Assembly: GCA_027314915.1 (NCBI GenBank) | Contig: DAHUZZ010000005.1 | Coordinates: 46,486 to 110,485, forward strand | DNA from: Thermoplasmata archaeon | Lineage (GTDB): Archaea > Thermoplasmatota > Thermoplasmata > Lutacidiplasmatales > UBA184 | Direction of reading: 5' to 3' | DNA length: 64,000 nt | Part shown: positions 48,771 to 58,885 of the stretch, piece after piece | How positions within the stretch are numbered: the stretch's first letter is position 1 | Layout: every line of letters starts with the position of its first letter | The notes under the pieces: generated by a model | Databases searched by the model: none | Seen by the model: the letters and a program-made list of their open reading frames with translations, nothing else | What the model was told of the DNA's origin: nothing | Program-made: the position numbers and the translations under genes

Positions 48771-49457
48771 CTAGGACTCCTCGAGCTCGACGTCGACCGG
48801 GTCGCCGTCCTTGAGGCTCAGCCGCTCGCGGAGGTACTCGGGGGCGATGAACTCGACGACGTCGGTGTGGTGGGTGCGGTCCGGCGTGATGAGGTGCCCG
48901 GGCCGGCCCCCGAGCCGCGCCGCGTGGCAGGTGGCGCCGCCGAAGGTGCGCCCGGCCGCCGAGAAGCCGTCGATCCGCAGCCCCTTCCAGTCCTTGACGG
49001 CGGAGACCCGCAGCAGGTCGGGCGGCCCCGGCTGGATGTTGAGGGTCCCGGGGTAGGGGGTGTAGCCGAGCCGCTCGGCGAACTGGACCGTGTAGCCGGG
49101 CTGGGCGAGGTAGTACCGGCCCTCGCCGAGCCCCGAGACGACCGATCCGGTGAAGCGGAGCCGCGCGGGCCCCTCGAAGAGTCGGCGGAGGTCGTGGTAC
49201 TCCCGTCGCAGGAGGTCGAGCCCCGACGCCTTGAGCGTCAGGGATTGCTTGCGGCCCCCGAGCGAACGCTCGAGGAAGCCGTCCCGGGCGAGCGCGAGCA
49301 GGTAGCGGTCGGCCGCCTGCTGGCTCACCCCCAGGTGGACCCCGACCTCGCGCGAGCTCAGGACGGCGGGACTGCGGTCCGCGCCGAGACCGGCGAGGTA
49401 CCGCAGGAGGAGGATCTCCTCGTACTTCCGGCGGGGGGTCGCGGTACCGGCGGGCAC
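48771..49457 (-). CDS. ribK: CTP-dependent riboflavin kinase with N-terminal HTH
   Basis: VVSGLGEGRYYLAQPGYTVQFAERLGYTPYPGTLNI..RTHHTDVVEFIAPEYLRERLSLKDGD. Confidence 0.92.
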   Translation of the reverse strand: MPAGTATPRRKYEEILLLRYLAGLGADRSPAVLSSREVGVHLGVSQQAADRYLLALARDGFLERSLGGRKQSLTLKASGLDLLRREYHDLRRLFEGPARLRFTGSVVSGLGEGRYYLAQPGYTVQFAERLGYTPYPGTLNIQPGPPDLLRVSAVKDWKGLRIDGFSAAGRTFGGATCHAARLGGRPGHLITPDRTHHTDVVEFIAPEYLRERLSLKDGDPVDVELEES

Positions 49458-49470
49458 GCGGCGGGCTCCC

Positions 49471-49707
49471 CTAGGGGCTCCGGCCCGGAGCCCCCGGAGC
49501 GGTGAGGCTGATCATGTTGGAGCCGCGCAGGACGACCCGGCCCAGCCGGCGGGTGGCGGCCTCGGTCCGCTCCTCGGTCTCCTCGAGGACGATGTTCATG
49601 TGCTCGTCCAGGCCGGCGAGACGGCCGGCGAGCGTCCGGTGGTCCTTGAGGTGGAGCTCGACGCGCTGGGAGAGGAGCCGCTCGAGGTGTTGGACCAGGG
49701 CGTCCAT
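49471..49707 (-). CDS. LSm/Sm-like archaeal protein
   Basis: VELHLKDHRTLAGRLAGLDEHMNIVLEETEE..VVLRGSNMISL. Confidence 0.92.
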   Translation of the reverse strand: MDALVQHLERLLSQRVELHLKDHRTLAGRLAGLDEHMNIVLEETEERTEAATRRLGRVVLRGSNMISLTAPGAPGRSP

Positions 49708-49799
49708 CGTCGGCGGGACCCGGGGTACTCGGATAACGGTTTGCCGGCGTCGGACCCCGGAACGGATAAGCGGGGGCCAGTTCCCCCCGTCCGACGGTC

Positions 49800-50945
49800 A
49801 TGGACGCGCAGCGGCGGGGTCTCGAGGATGTCGTGGTCGGCGAGAGCGTCATCAGCCTCGTCGGAGGGACCACGGGGCACCTTTCCTACCGCGGATACGA
49901 CATCGCCGAGATCGTCGCCCATCTCGGGTACGAGTCGACCGCCCACCTCCTGATCCGCGGCGAGCCCCCCGCCGAAGAGCCCCCCCGCGACTTCGCCCGC
50001 GCCCTGGCGGAGCGGCGCGCCCTTCCCGCCGAGGCGGCTGCGGCCATCGACGCTTTGCCCACGTCGACCCCGCCGATGGATGCGCTCCGCACCGGCCTCT
50101 CCGCCCTCGGGACCGGGGGGTTCGCCTACCCTCCGGACGAGGCCCAGGGGCTCGAGCTCATCGCGCGCGCGCCCACGCTCCTCGCCCGGTTCGATCGCCG
50201 CCGGCGGGGCGAGGAGGCGATCGAGCCGACGGGGACCGGCACGCATGTCGAGTCGTTCCTCCGGATGCTCACGGGCCGGGCGCCGGACCCGACCCGGGCC
50301 TGGGCGCTCGAGAGCTACTTCGACCTCGTCGCCGACCACGGGATGAACGCCTCGACCTTCGCGCTCCGCGTCGTCCTGTCGACCAACTCCGACCTCATCT
50401 CGGGCGCGACGGCCGCCCTGGGGGCCCTCAAGGGACCGCTCCACGGCGGCGCCCCGCAGAAGGTGCTCGACATGCTCGATGCCGTGGGCTCGGCCGACCG
50501 GGCCGAACCGTGGGTGCGGGCGGCCCTGGCCCGGAAGATACGGCTCATGGGGTTCGGCCACCGCGCCTACAAGGTCGAGGACCCCCGGGCGGAGCTCCTC
50601 CGCGGGATCGCCGAGCGCGTCGCGGCCCCGGAGCGGTTCGCGCTCGCCCGGAGGCTCGAGGAGGTCGCGCTCGACGAGCTCCGGCGCGCCCGCCCGGACC
50701 AGAGGCTCTACACCAACGTGGAGTTCTACGCGGGCCTCGTGCTGGAGGCGGTGGGCCTGCCGCGGGACCTCTTCCCCCCCGTCTTCGCCGTGGCCCGTAC
50801 GGCCGGTTGGACGGCGCACGCCCTCGAGCAGACGTCGCGGAACCGGCTCATCCGGCCGGACGTCGAGTACGTCGGACCCCGGGACCGGCACCTTCCGCCG
50901 ACGTACCCCGAGCGCGCGCCCGCGCCCGGCCCCCGCGCGGCCTGA
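49800..50945 (+). CDS. gltA: Citrate synthase
   Basis: GLEDVVVGESVISLVGGTTGHLSYRGYDI, ALKGPLHGGAPQKVLDML, MGFGHRAYKVEDPRA. Confidence 0.95.
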   Translation: MDAQRRGLEDVVVGESVISLVGGTTGHLSYRGYDIAEIVAHLGYESTAHLLIRGEPPAEEPPRDFARALAERRALPAEAAAAIDALPTSTPPMDALRTGLSALGTGGFAYPPDEAQGLELIARAPTLLARFDRRRRGEEAIEPTGTGTHVESFLRMLTGRAPDPTRAWALESYFDLVADHGMNASTFALRVVLSTNSDLISGATAALGALKGPLHGGAPQKVLDMLDAVGSADRAEPWVRAALARKIRLMGFGHRAYKVEDPRAELLRGIAERVAAPERFALARRLEEVALDELRRARPDQRLYTNVEFYAGLVLEAVGLPRDLFPPVFAVARTAGWTAHALEQTSRNRLIRPDVEYVGPRDRHLPPTYPERAPAPGPRAA

Positions 50946-50955
50946 AGGGCCGCGC

Positions 50956-52875
50956 CTACGAGGAGCCCTTCTCCTCGCCCTTGTCCTTGTCGACGACCTT
51001 GAAGTCGGCGTCGACCGGGCCGGTGCGTCCGGCACCGGGACCCGGACCGGGCTCGCTCGGGGCCTCGCCACCGGTCGGCCCGGTCTCCTCCGGAGGAGCG
51101 CCGCCCGCGGCCCCGCCCCCGGCGCTGCCGGTCTGGTAGAGCCGGGACGCGACCGCGTGGAGGGCGCGGGTCAGGTCGTCGACGGCGGCGGAGAGCCCTT
51201 CGTCCGTCTTCTTCTCGAGGAGCGCGCGCACGGCGGCGACCTTCTCGCGGACCTCCTTCGCCTCCGCCTCGGAGATCTTCTCCTTGGCGTCGGTCAGGAC
51301 CCGCTCGGCCTCGTAGGTGAGCGACTCGGCCCGGTTCCGGGACTCGATCTGCTGGGCGCGGACCTTGTCCTGGTCGGCGAACTCCTCGGCCTGCCGGACC
51401 ATCTTCTCGACCTCGTCCTTCGAGAGCTTGTTCGAGGCGGTGATGGTGATGCCCTGCTTGCGGCCGGTCGCGAGGTCCTTCGCGGAGACGCTCAGGATGC
51501 CGTTCGCGTCGATGTCGAAGGAGACCTCGACCTGCGGGGTGCCGCGGGCGGCCGGCGGGATGCCGGTCAGCATGAAGCTCCCGAGGGCCACGTTGTCCCC
51601 GGCGAGCGGGCGCTCCCCCTGGAAGACCTTGATCTCGACGGAGCTCTGGCTGTCGGCCGCGGTCGTGAAGATCTGGCTCTTCCGGCTCGGGATCGTGGTG
51701 TTCCGGTCGATCAGCCGGGTGAAGACCCCGCCCAGCGTCTCGACGCCGAGGGAGAGCGGCGTCACGTCCAAGAGGAGGACGTCCTTGACCTCGCCGGCGA
51801 GGACGCCGCCCTGGATCGCCGCGCCCATCGCGACGCACTCCATGGGGTCGACGCCGCGCTCGATGGGCCGGCCGACCTCCGTTTCGAGGAACTTCTGCAC
51901 GATGGGCATCCGGGTCGGTCCGCCGACGAGGACGATCCGGTCGATCTGCGCCGCTTCGAGCTTCGCGTCCTTGATCGACTGCTGGACCGGGTGCTCGCAC
52001 CGGTCGATGATCGGGCGGATCAGCTCCTCGAGCTTCGCCCGGGACAGGGTCAGCGCGAGGTGCTTCGGACCGTCCTGGGTCGCCGTCAGGAAGGGCAGGT
52101 TGACCTGGGTGTCGAGCGTGGAGGAGAGCTCGATCTTCGCCTTCTCCGCGGCATCGCGGATCCGCTGCATCGCCATCTTGTCCTTCCGGACGTCGATGCC
52201 GCTCTCCTTCTGGAACTCCGAGGCGATGAACTCGGTGATCGCCTGGTCCATGTCGGTGCCCCCGAGCTGGGTGTCGCCGCTCGTGGCGAGGACCTCGAAG
52301 ACCCCCTCGCCGAAGTCCATGATCGTGACGTCGAGCGTGCCCCCGCCCAGGTCGAAGACGAGGATCTTCTGGGTCTTGCCGGCCTTGTCGAGACCGTAGG
52401 CCAGCGAGGCCGCGGTGGGCTCGTTGATGATCCGGACCACCTCGAGGCCGGCGATCGCCCCGGCGTCCTTGGTGGCCTGGCGCTGGTTGTCGTTGAAGTA
52501 GGCCGGGACGGTGATGACCGCCTTCTCGACCTTCTCGCCGAGGAAGGCTTCCGCGTCCCGCCGGATCTTCTGGAGGAGGAACGCCGAGAGCTGCTGCGGG
52601 GTGTACTCCTTGCCGTGGAGGCGGTACTTGTAGTCCGTCCCCATCTTCCGCTTGAAGCTCGTGACGGTCCCCTCCGGGTTCGAGATCGCCTGGCGTCGGG
52701 CCGGTTCGCCGACGATGAGCTGCGCGTCCTTGCTGAACGCCACGTAGGACGGGAACGCCTTCCCGCCGCCCACGGTCGTCCCCTCGGCGGAGGGGATGAT
52801 GACCGGACGCCCGCCTTCCAGGACGGCGGCCGCCGAATTGCTGGTCCCGAGGTCGATTCCGATGATCTTCGCCAT
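50956..52875 (-). CDS. dnaK: Molecular chaperone DnaK (Hsp70)
   Basis: [63 protein letters not shown] at 52875. Confidence 0.97.
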   Translation of the reverse strand: MAKIIGIDLGTSNSAAAVLEGGRPVIIPSAEGTTVGGGKAFPSYVAFSKDAQLIVGEPARRQAISNPEGTVTSFKRKMGTDYKYRLHGKEYTPQQLSAFLLQKIRRDAEAFLGEKVEKAVITVPAYFNDNQRQATKDAGAIAGLEVVRIINEPTAASLAYGLDKAGKTQKILVFDLGGGTLDVTIMDFGEGVFEVLATSGDTQLGGTDMDQAITEFIASEFQKESGIDVRKDKMAMQRIRDAAEKAKIELSSTLDTQVNLPFLTATQDGPKHLALTLSRAKLEELIRPIIDRCEHPVQQSIKDAKLEAAQIDRIVLVGGPTRMPIVQKFLETEVGRPIERGVDPMECVAMGAAIQGGVLAGEVKDVLLLDVTPLSLGVETLGGVFTRLIDRNTTIPSRKSQIFTTAADSQSSVEIKVFQGERPLAGDNVALGSFMLTGIPPAARGTPQVEVSFDIDANGILSVSAKDLATGRKQGITITASNKLSKDEVEKMVRQAEEFADQDKVRAQQIESRNRAESLTYEAERVLTDAKEKISEAEAKEVREKVAAVRALLEKKTDEGLSAAVDDLTRALHAVASRLYQTGSAGGGAAGGAPPEETGPTGGEAPSEPGPGPGAGRTGPVDADFKVVDKDKGEEKGSS

Positions 52876-52938
52876 GTTCCTTACCTTGGAGCTTCCGATC
52901 CGGGCGGACCGTGCCGCCCGACGTGATTCCAACAACGG

Positions 52939-52955
52939 ATAGTTAGCGCTACTAT
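52939..52955. promoter_or_regulatory. Palindrome ATAGT-TAGCGCT-ACTAT abutting the dnaK TATA box
   Basis: 5-bp perfect arms around TAGCGCTA; TATA (minus strand TTTTTATAG) immediately upstream of it. Confidence 0.45.
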
Positions 52956-53173
52956 AAAAATATGACTTAACGGAGAGTCCTGGCGACACGCCGGTCCTCG
53001 CATCGATCCTCCGGGCGAGGGGACCTCAAGCCCGGCGGGCAGAAAAGGCTGCCCGAACTTCTCGCCCCGCCTCCCTCGCCCCGCGCCCTCCACGGGGTCG
53101 CGCGGGACCCCCCGCGATGGGACCCGCCGGTGCGGCGGGGCTTTATCACGGGCTGGTCGCTGCCGCCGAGCCG

Positions 53174-54364
53174 ATGACCCCGTCGCTCCGCTCGACGGTG
53201 CGCGCGCTCGCCCCGTGGATCGAGGAGATCCGCGCGGACCTCCATCAGCATCCGGAGCTCTCCTACCGCGAGGTGGGGACGCGGGAGCGCATCCTCGCCC
53301 GACTCAAGGAGCTGGGGCTCGCCGCGACGACGTACGGGAAGTTCACGGGCGTCACGGCGGACATCGGCGGCGGGCACGGGGGCCCGGCGGTCGCCCTCCG
53401 CGCCGACATGGATGCGCTACCGGTCACCGAGGCGACCGGCGCCCCGTTCTCCTCGCGGACCCCCGGGGTGATGCACGCGTGCGGCCACGACGTGCACATG
53501 GCCTCGCTGCTCGGCGCCGCCCGGGTGCTCGTCGACCGTCAGGGGTCGCTGCCGGGCCCGGTCCGTCTCCTCTTCCAGCCGGCCGAGGAGGAGGGGATGA
53601 CCGGAGGCGCCTCGGGGCTCATCGCGCGGGGGGCGCTCCGGCGACCCAAGGTCCAGTTCGTCTTCGGCCAGCACGTCGAGCCCCGGATCCCCGCCGGCAG
53701 CCTGGGCTGGCGGGCGGGGATGATGATGGCCGCCGCGGACGAGTTCCGCATCACGGTCCATGGCCGGGGAGGGCACGCTTCCCAGCCCCATCTCGGCGGC
53801 GACGCCGTGCACGCGGCCGCGGAGATCATCGTCGGCCTGCAGACCCTCCTCGCGAGGACCAAGGATCCCATCCATCCCGGCCTCATCAGCGTCGGGATGA
53901 TCCGGGGCGGCGAGAAGTCGAACGTGCTCCCGCCGGAAGTACAGCTCGCGGGCACGGTCCGCACCTTCGATCCGTCCCTGCGACGGAACCTTCAACGGGC
54001 CATCCCCACCCGGGCGCGGCTGATCGCTCGGAGCCTCGGGGCCCGCGCCGAGGTCGACTACATCCTCGGCTATCCGGCGCTCGTGAACGAGCCGGGCGCG
54101 ACCTCGAAGGTCGCCGAACGGCTCCGGGCGAGCTGGGGCGACGCGCGCGTCCGCGAACTGAAGCACCCGGTCCTCGGAGCCGAGGACTTCGCGCGGTACC
54201 TCGAGCGGGCGCCGGGCACGTTCTGGTTCCTGGGCTCCGCCCCGAAGGGCCGCTCCGAGATGAGCCTCCACAGCCCGGGCTTCCTCCCCGACCCCCGGGC
54301 GCTGACCGCGGGCGCCGAGGCGCTCCTCCTCGCCACCGAATCGGTCCAGGGGGCGAGCGCGTGA
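53174..54364 (+). CDS. M20-family amidohydrolase/peptidase
   Basis: HQHPELSYREVGTRE, MHACGHDVHMASLLGAA, LLFQPAEEEGMTGG; ATG 53174 fits the GCTTTATC promoter. Confidence 0.92.
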   Translation: MTPSLRSTVRALAPWIEEIRADLHQHPELSYREVGTRERILARLKELGLAATTYGKFTGVTADIGGGHGGPAVALRADMDALPVTEATGAPFSSRTPGVMHACGHDVHMASLLGAARVLVDRQGSLPGPVRLLFQPAEEEGMTGGASGLIARGALRRPKVQFVFGQHVEPRIPAGSLGWRAGMMMAAADEFRITVHGRGGHASQPHLGGDAVHAAAEIIVGLQTLLARTKDPIHPGLISVGMIRGGEKSNVLPPEVQLAGTVRTFDPSLRRNLQRAIPTRARLIARSLGARAEVDYILGYPALVNEPGATSKVAERLRASWGDARVRELKHPVLGAEDFARYLERAPGTFWFLGSAPKGRSEMSLHSPGFLPDPRALTAGAEALLLATESVQGASA

Positions 54365-55611
54365 CCCTCGGGGGGATGCGCCGGAAGTTCCCCGCGCTCC
54401 GCCGGCGCGGCGGCCGGCCGGCGCCCGTGTACCTCGATTCCGCCTGCATGTCGCTCGTGCCCCAGGAGGTGATCGACGCGATGCTCGAGTACTACCAGCA
54501 GTACCCGGGCTGCGGCGGGCGGAGCTTCCACCGGAACGCCGAGCAGGTGAGCCAGCGGTTCGAGCGGGCGCGCGAGAGCTTCCATCAGTTCCTCGGCACC
54601 CCCTCGCCGCAGGAGATCGTCTTCCTGCGGAACTCGACGGAGGCGATCAACCTGGTCGCGCGCGGGCTCCCCTGGAAGGCCCACGACCGGGTCGTCATCT
54701 CCGACCAGGAGCACAACTCGAACCTGATCGTCTGGCAGCGGCTGCGCGACGAGGTCGGGATCCACCTCGACATCCTGAAGCTCCCCGACGCCGCGGCGGC
54801 GGTGCCCGAGGCACTCGAGGCGCTGCTCCGGCCCGAGACCCGGCTCGTGAGCCTCTTCCACACCTCCAACCTCGACGGCCGGACGCTCCCGATCCGGGAG
54901 ATCGCCGAGCGGGTCCACGCGCGGGGCGCGCGGCTGCTCGTGGACGGCTGCCAGGCGGCCCCGCACCTCGCGCTGGACCTGAGGACCCTCGGCGCCGACT
55001 ACTACGCGGTCTCCGGTCACAAGATGCTGGGCCCGACCGGCACCGGCGTGCTCGCGTCGAACGATCCCGAGCGGCTCCGGGAGCTCTCGCCGCTCCTCGT
55101 GGGCGGCGAGACGGTGGAGTGGAGCACCCTCGAGGGGCATGCGCTCCGCGCACCCCCGCATCGGTTCGAGGCCGGCCTCCAGAACTACGCCGGCGTCCTC
55201 GGCGCGGGAGCGGCCGTGGAGTTCCTGCGCCGCTGCTCGCTCGACGAGGTCCGGGCCCACGACCTCGATCTCAACCGCCGGGTGACCCGCGCGTTCGCGG
55301 ACGAGCCCCGGGTCCAGGTCCTCGGCCCGCCCGACCCCGCCGACCGGCCGAGCATCCTCGCCTTCGCCCTCGAGGGGATCGATCCCAACGACGGGGCGCT
55401 CTTCCTCGACGAGGCGCACCGGGTCCTCCTGCGCGCGGGGATGCACTGCGTGCACTCCTGGTACCGCGCCCGGGGGCTCTCGGGGAACCTCCGGGCCTCC
55501 TTCTACCTGTACAACAACCTCGCCGACGCCCGGGCGCTGATCCGCGGGGTCACGGAGCTGCTCGAGCGGATCCCGGGCCGGCCCGGCCCCGCCGGCGCAC
55601 CCGCGGGCTGA
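54361..55611 (+). CDS. Class V aminotransferase / cysteine desulfurase-like
   Basis: VYLDSACMSLVPQEV, FLRNSTEAINLVARGL, SDQEHNSNLIVWQ, DGCQAAPHLALDLRTLGADYYAVSGHKMLGPTGTG. Confidence 0.92.
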   Translation: MTLGGMRRKFPALRRRGGRPAPVYLDSACMSLVPQEVIDAMLEYYQQYPGCGGRSFHRNAEQVSQRFERARESFHQFLGTPSPQEIVFLRNSTEAINLVARGLPWKAHDRVVISDQEHNSNLIVWQRLRDEVGIHLDILKLPDAAAAVPEALEALLRPETRLVSLFHTSNLDGRTLPIREIAERVHARGARLLVDGCQAAPHLALDLRTLGADYYAVSGHKMLGPTGTGVLASNDPERLRELSPLLVGGETVEWSTLEGHALRAPPHRFEAGLQNYAGVLGAGAAVEFLRRCSLDEVRAHDLDLNRRVTRAFADEPRVQVLGPPDPADRPSILAFALEGIDPNDGALFLDEAHRVLLRAGMHCVHSWYRARGLSGNLRASFYLYNNLADARALIRGVTELLERIPGRPGPAGAPAG

Positions 55612-56436
55612 CTAGCGGTACATCGGACCGGTCGCCGGGACCGGCGTTTCGCCCCGCGCCCGGTCCTGGGCGTGGCGCTGGATCGAGAGGAGCTGCTGCT
55701 CGATGCGCTCCGCCTCGTGGTAGAGCGGGTCCGGATCGAGCGGGGTGTGCAGGAGGACCCGGTTGATCGTCTCGATCACCTTCGCGGCGGCCCGCGCGTC
55801 GGGGTACTCCGCCTGCGCCTCGGCCAGAAAGGTGAGCACGTCGAAGCCGCGGCGGCGCCCCTCGTTGAGGAGGACCCCCGCGATGCCGGTGATGACCCCC
55901 TCGTTGAACGGGACCAGGTTGGGCTCGATGTAGAGGTCGCGGGCCTTCTTCGTGCTGGCCACGCCGTAGACCTTGACGTCCTGGAACCGCGGTCCGCGCG
56001 GGGCCGTCTTCTCCGGCGCCGCCTTCTCGACGCTCAGCCCCTCGGGCGAGACCAGGAGCGAGCAGCGCTGTTCCTGCGCCCAGTCCAGGATCGTCGTCGC
56101 GAGCGGGTGGATGACCGTCGGCGCCGGGTGGAACTCCGAGACGAACGCCACGATCCGGTCGGCGACGCGCCCCGCCCGTCCGGGCTGGGGGCTCCCGGCG
56201 TAGATGCGGACCGGATGCTGCGGGTTGCCGTTCCGGACCAGGGAGACGGTCGGGAACGCCGGCGACTCGACGATCCCGATCTGCTCCATCTCGAGCGTGT
56301 CGATGAGGTAGTTCGCCACGATGGAGCTCACGAGCCCCACCGAGGGGAACCCGTCGATGACGATCGCGCCCTCGACGTCGATGCGCTTGATCTCGTAGAT
56401 GCGGACCCCGTTCGGGTCCAGCGCCTCCCGCGTCAC
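55612..56436 (-). CDS. PAC2-family (proteasome assembly chaperone-like) protein
   Basis: VEGAIVIDGFPSVGLVSSIVANYLIDTLEMEQIGIVESPAFPTVSLV..GVITGIAGVLLNEGRRRG. Confidence 0.88.
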   Translation of the reverse strand: MTREALDPNGVRIYEIKRIDVEGAIVIDGFPSVGLVSSIVANYLIDTLEMEQIGIVESPAFPTVSLVRNGNPQHPVRIYAGSPQPGRAGRVADRIVAFVSEFHPAPTVIHPLATTILDWAQEQRCSLLVSPEGLSVEKAAPEKTAPRGPRFQDVKVYGVASTKKARDLYIEPNLVPFNEGVITGIAGVLLNEGRRRGFDVLTFLAEAQAEYPDARAAAKVIETINRVLLHTPLDPDPLYHEAERIEQQLLSIQRHAQDRARGETPVPATGPMYR

Positions 56437-56792
56437 AGGGAGCGCTCGACGATCTGACCCAGCTCCTTGCTGAAGAGGTCGACCATGTCGCGCGTCAGCT
56501 GCTCGCGGATCTCCTTCGGCACGGCGGCCAGACCGAGGCGGGCCGTGCAGGCGCCCACGCGGAGCAGCGCGGCGTACTCCTGGGCGCGCGCCTCGAGGAG
56601 CGCCCGGACGGCGTCCTTGAGGTCCTGCTCGAGCGCCGGGTTCTTCTCGAGGGTCTTCTCGAGGTGGTGCCGGATCTCCGCCTTGACGATGTCCCGCGTC
56701 GCCTCGCGGACGAGCTCCTCGGGCCGGAGCAGGTCGCGGGTGCTGCGGACCAGGATGTCGAGCGGGCCCTCCCCGCCGTCGTCCCCCGCCAT
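56433..56792 (-). CDS. Hypothetical helical protein
   Basis: 119 aa; 4-nt overlap with the PAC2 gene start. Confidence 0.65.
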   Translation of the reverse strand: MAGDDGGEGPLDILVRSTRDLLRPEELVREATRDIVKAEIRHHLEKTLEKNPALEQDLKDAVRALLEARAQEYAALLRVGACTARLGLAAVPKEIREQLTRDMVDLFSKELGQIVERSL

Positions 56793-56935
56793 CGGGCGTA
56801 CGGAGCCGGGGGGACGGATAAACCTTGGTTTGCTGCCGCGCGACCGGCGGCGGCCGCTCGGCGGGGGATCCCCGGGCCCTCCGCGCCGCCGCGCGGAAAG
56901 GCTTATCCCCGGGCGACCTTCGGCGGCGCGGACGT

Positions 56936-57041
56936 GGGCCGGTAGATCAGTCCGGAAGATCGCTACCTTGGCAAGGTAGAGGCCGCGAGTTCAAACGGCG
57001 CCGGGGACCGACCCCGCCGCCGGAGATTCTCGCCCGGTCCA
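56936..57041 (+). tRNA. tRNA-Ala(GGC) interrupted in the T-loop by a ~32-nt intron (about 56996-57027)
   Basis: Acceptor GGGCCGG/CCGGTCC-A with the alanine identity wobble G3:U70; D-arm GATC-AGTCCGGAA-GATC; anticodon arm CTACC-TTGGCAA-GGTAG; T-stem GCGAG/CTCGC split by CGGCGCCGGGGACCGACCCCGCCGCCGGAGAT; promoter AAAGGCTTATCC about 35 nt upstream. Confidence 0.92.
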
Positions 57042-57068
57042 CTCCTCCGTCCGTCGCCCATCGATAAC

Positions 57069-57089
57069 TGTCGAACCCCCCGAACGACA
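57069..57089. promoter_or_regulatory. Inverted repeat TGTCG-N11-CGACA upstream of the HTH/HMGCS operon
   Basis: Located just upstream of TATA-like CCTAAATAC (about 57100-57108). Confidence 0.3.
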
Positions 57090-57132
57090 TCCAGAAACAA
57101 CCCTAAATACCCCGCCCCATCTCGACGCCGAC

Positions 57133-57810
57133 GTGGAAATCGAGCTTCGGGAGAAGATGGCCGGGGAGGTGGTGCTGTCGCCCCACCCGGGACGGACGCT
57201 CCGGAAGTGGCGGGAGGACTTCGGGATCTCCCAGCGCGACCTCGCGAAGCGGTTGTCGACGGTCCCCTCCGTCGTCTCCGACTACGAGTCCGAGCGCCGC
57301 GCGAGCCCGGGGGCCGCGTTCATCCGCCGGTTCATCGACGCCCTGCTGCAGGCCGACGGCCAGAACGGCGGCCGGGTCGCCCAGCGGCTCGGGCTCCGCC
57401 CCCACTCCGACGGCATCGTCGGGATGCGCGAGTTCGCGGTCGCCATCCCCCTCAAGGCGCTGGCCGAGCACCTCAAGGCGAAGCCCGTGAGCCACGTCGA
57501 CCTCCACCGCGACATCCACGGCTACACCCTCCTCGACGCCCCCCGGGCGATCCTCTCCATCGACGCCTCCCGGTTCGTGGAGGTCTACGGCTGGTCGACC
57601 CAGCGCGTGCTCATCTTCGCGAACGTGCGGTTCGGGCGCTCGCCGATGGTCGCGATCCGGGCCCATCCGATGAAGCCCGCCGCGGTCCTCTTCGCGAACC
57701 CCGGCCGGATCGACCCGCTCGCCGTGCGGCTGAGCGAGGTCGAGAACATCCCGCTCCTCAGCACCGCCCTCGGACCCTCGGAGGTCCTGGAACGCGTCGA
57801 AGAGCTGTGA
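57133..57810 (+). CDS. HTH (Xre-type) transcriptional regulator
   Basis: [53 protein letters not shown] start, leaderless promoter. Confidence 0.88.
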   Translation: MEIELREKMAGEVVLSPHPGRTLRKWREDFGISQRDLAKRLSTVPSVVSDYESERRASPGAAFIRRFIDALLQADGQNGGRVAQRLGLRPHSDGIVGMREFAVAIPLKALAEHLKAKPVSHVDLHRDIHGYTLLDAPRAILSIDASRFVEVYGWSTQRVLIFANVRFGRSPMVAIRAHPMKPAAVLFANPGRIDPLAVRLSEVENIPLLSTALGPSEVLERVEEL

Positions 57811-57832
57811 AGGAGACCTGGAGGAACCTCGG

Positions 57833-58885
57833 ATGGACGTAGGGATCGTGAGCTACGGAGCGTACGTGCCCCGGTACCGGATCACGCCAGGGGAGATCGG
57901 CCGGGTCTGGGGCGCCGACGGCGAGGGGATGGGCGCCTCGCTCAACGTGAAGCGGAAGTCGGTCCCGGCACCGGACGAGGACACCATCACCATCAGCACG
58001 GAGGCGCTCCGCGTCGCGCTCCTCCGCGGCGCCATCGACCCCCAGGAGATCGGGGCCATCTACGTCGGGAGCGAGTCGCATCCCTACGCGGTCAAGCCCA
58101 CGGCGACGGTGGTCGCGCAGGCGGTCGGGGCGACCCCGTACCTGACCGCGGCCGACTTCGAGTTCGCCTGCAAGGCGGGCACGGCGGCGATCCAGACCTG
58201 CATGGGGCTCGTGGGCAGCGGGATGATCCGCTACGGCATCGCCATCGGCGCCGACACGAGCCAGGGCGCGCCGGGCGACGCCCTCGAGTACAGCGCGAGC
58301 GCCGGCGGCGCGGCGTTCGTCATCGGCCGGGAGCACCTGATCGCCCGCATCCGGCACACCGCGAGCTACACCACCGACACGCCGGACTTCTGGCGGCGCG
58401 AGGGCCAGCGGTACCCGAGCCACAGCGGCCGGTTCACCGGCGAGCCCGCCTTCTTCCGGCACGTCACCGAGTGCGCGCGCCGGATGTTCGAGGTCGCGGG
58501 CACCCAGCCGCGGGACTACCAGCACGTGGTCTTCCACCAGCCCAACGGCAAGTTCCCGCAGCGGGTCGGCAAGCAGCTCGGGTTCACCGAGGAGCAGATG
58601 CGCTACGGCCTGGTCACGCCCTACATCGGCAACACCTACTCCGGAGCGGCCCTGATCGGGCTCGCCCACGTCCTCGACCACGCCGAACCGAAGGACCGGA
58701 TCCTCGTCGTGGGGTACGGCAGCGGCGCCGGCTCCGACGCCTTCGACCTGGACGCGACGGAGGAGGTCGGGGAGCTCGACCGCAGCTTCGGCCAACCGGT
58801 CTCGGAGTTCCTGGAGCAGGGCATCGAGCTGCCGTACGCGGTCTACGCGAAGTTCCGCGGCAAGATCCACATGGGGGGTTCGTAG
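57833..58885 (+). CDS. Hydroxymethylglutaryl-CoA synthase (archaeal)
   Basis: [66 protein letters not shown]. Confidence 0.94.
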   Translation: MDVGIVSYGAYVPRYRITPGEIGRVWGADGEGMGASLNVKRKSVPAPDEDTITISTEALRVALLRGAIDPQEIGAIYVGSESHPYAVKPTATVVAQAVGATPYLTAADFEFACKAGTAAIQTCMGLVGSGMIRYGIAIGADTSQGAPGDALEYSASAGGAAFVIGREHLIARIRHTASYTTDTPDFWRREGQRYPSHSGRFTGEPAFFRHVTECARRMFEVAGTQPRDYQHVVFHQPNGKFPQRVGKQLGFTEEQMRYGLVTPYIGNTYSGAALIGLAHVLDHAEPKDRILVVGYGSGAGSDAFDLDATEEVGELDRSFGQPVSEFLEQGIELPYAVYAKFRGKIHMGGS

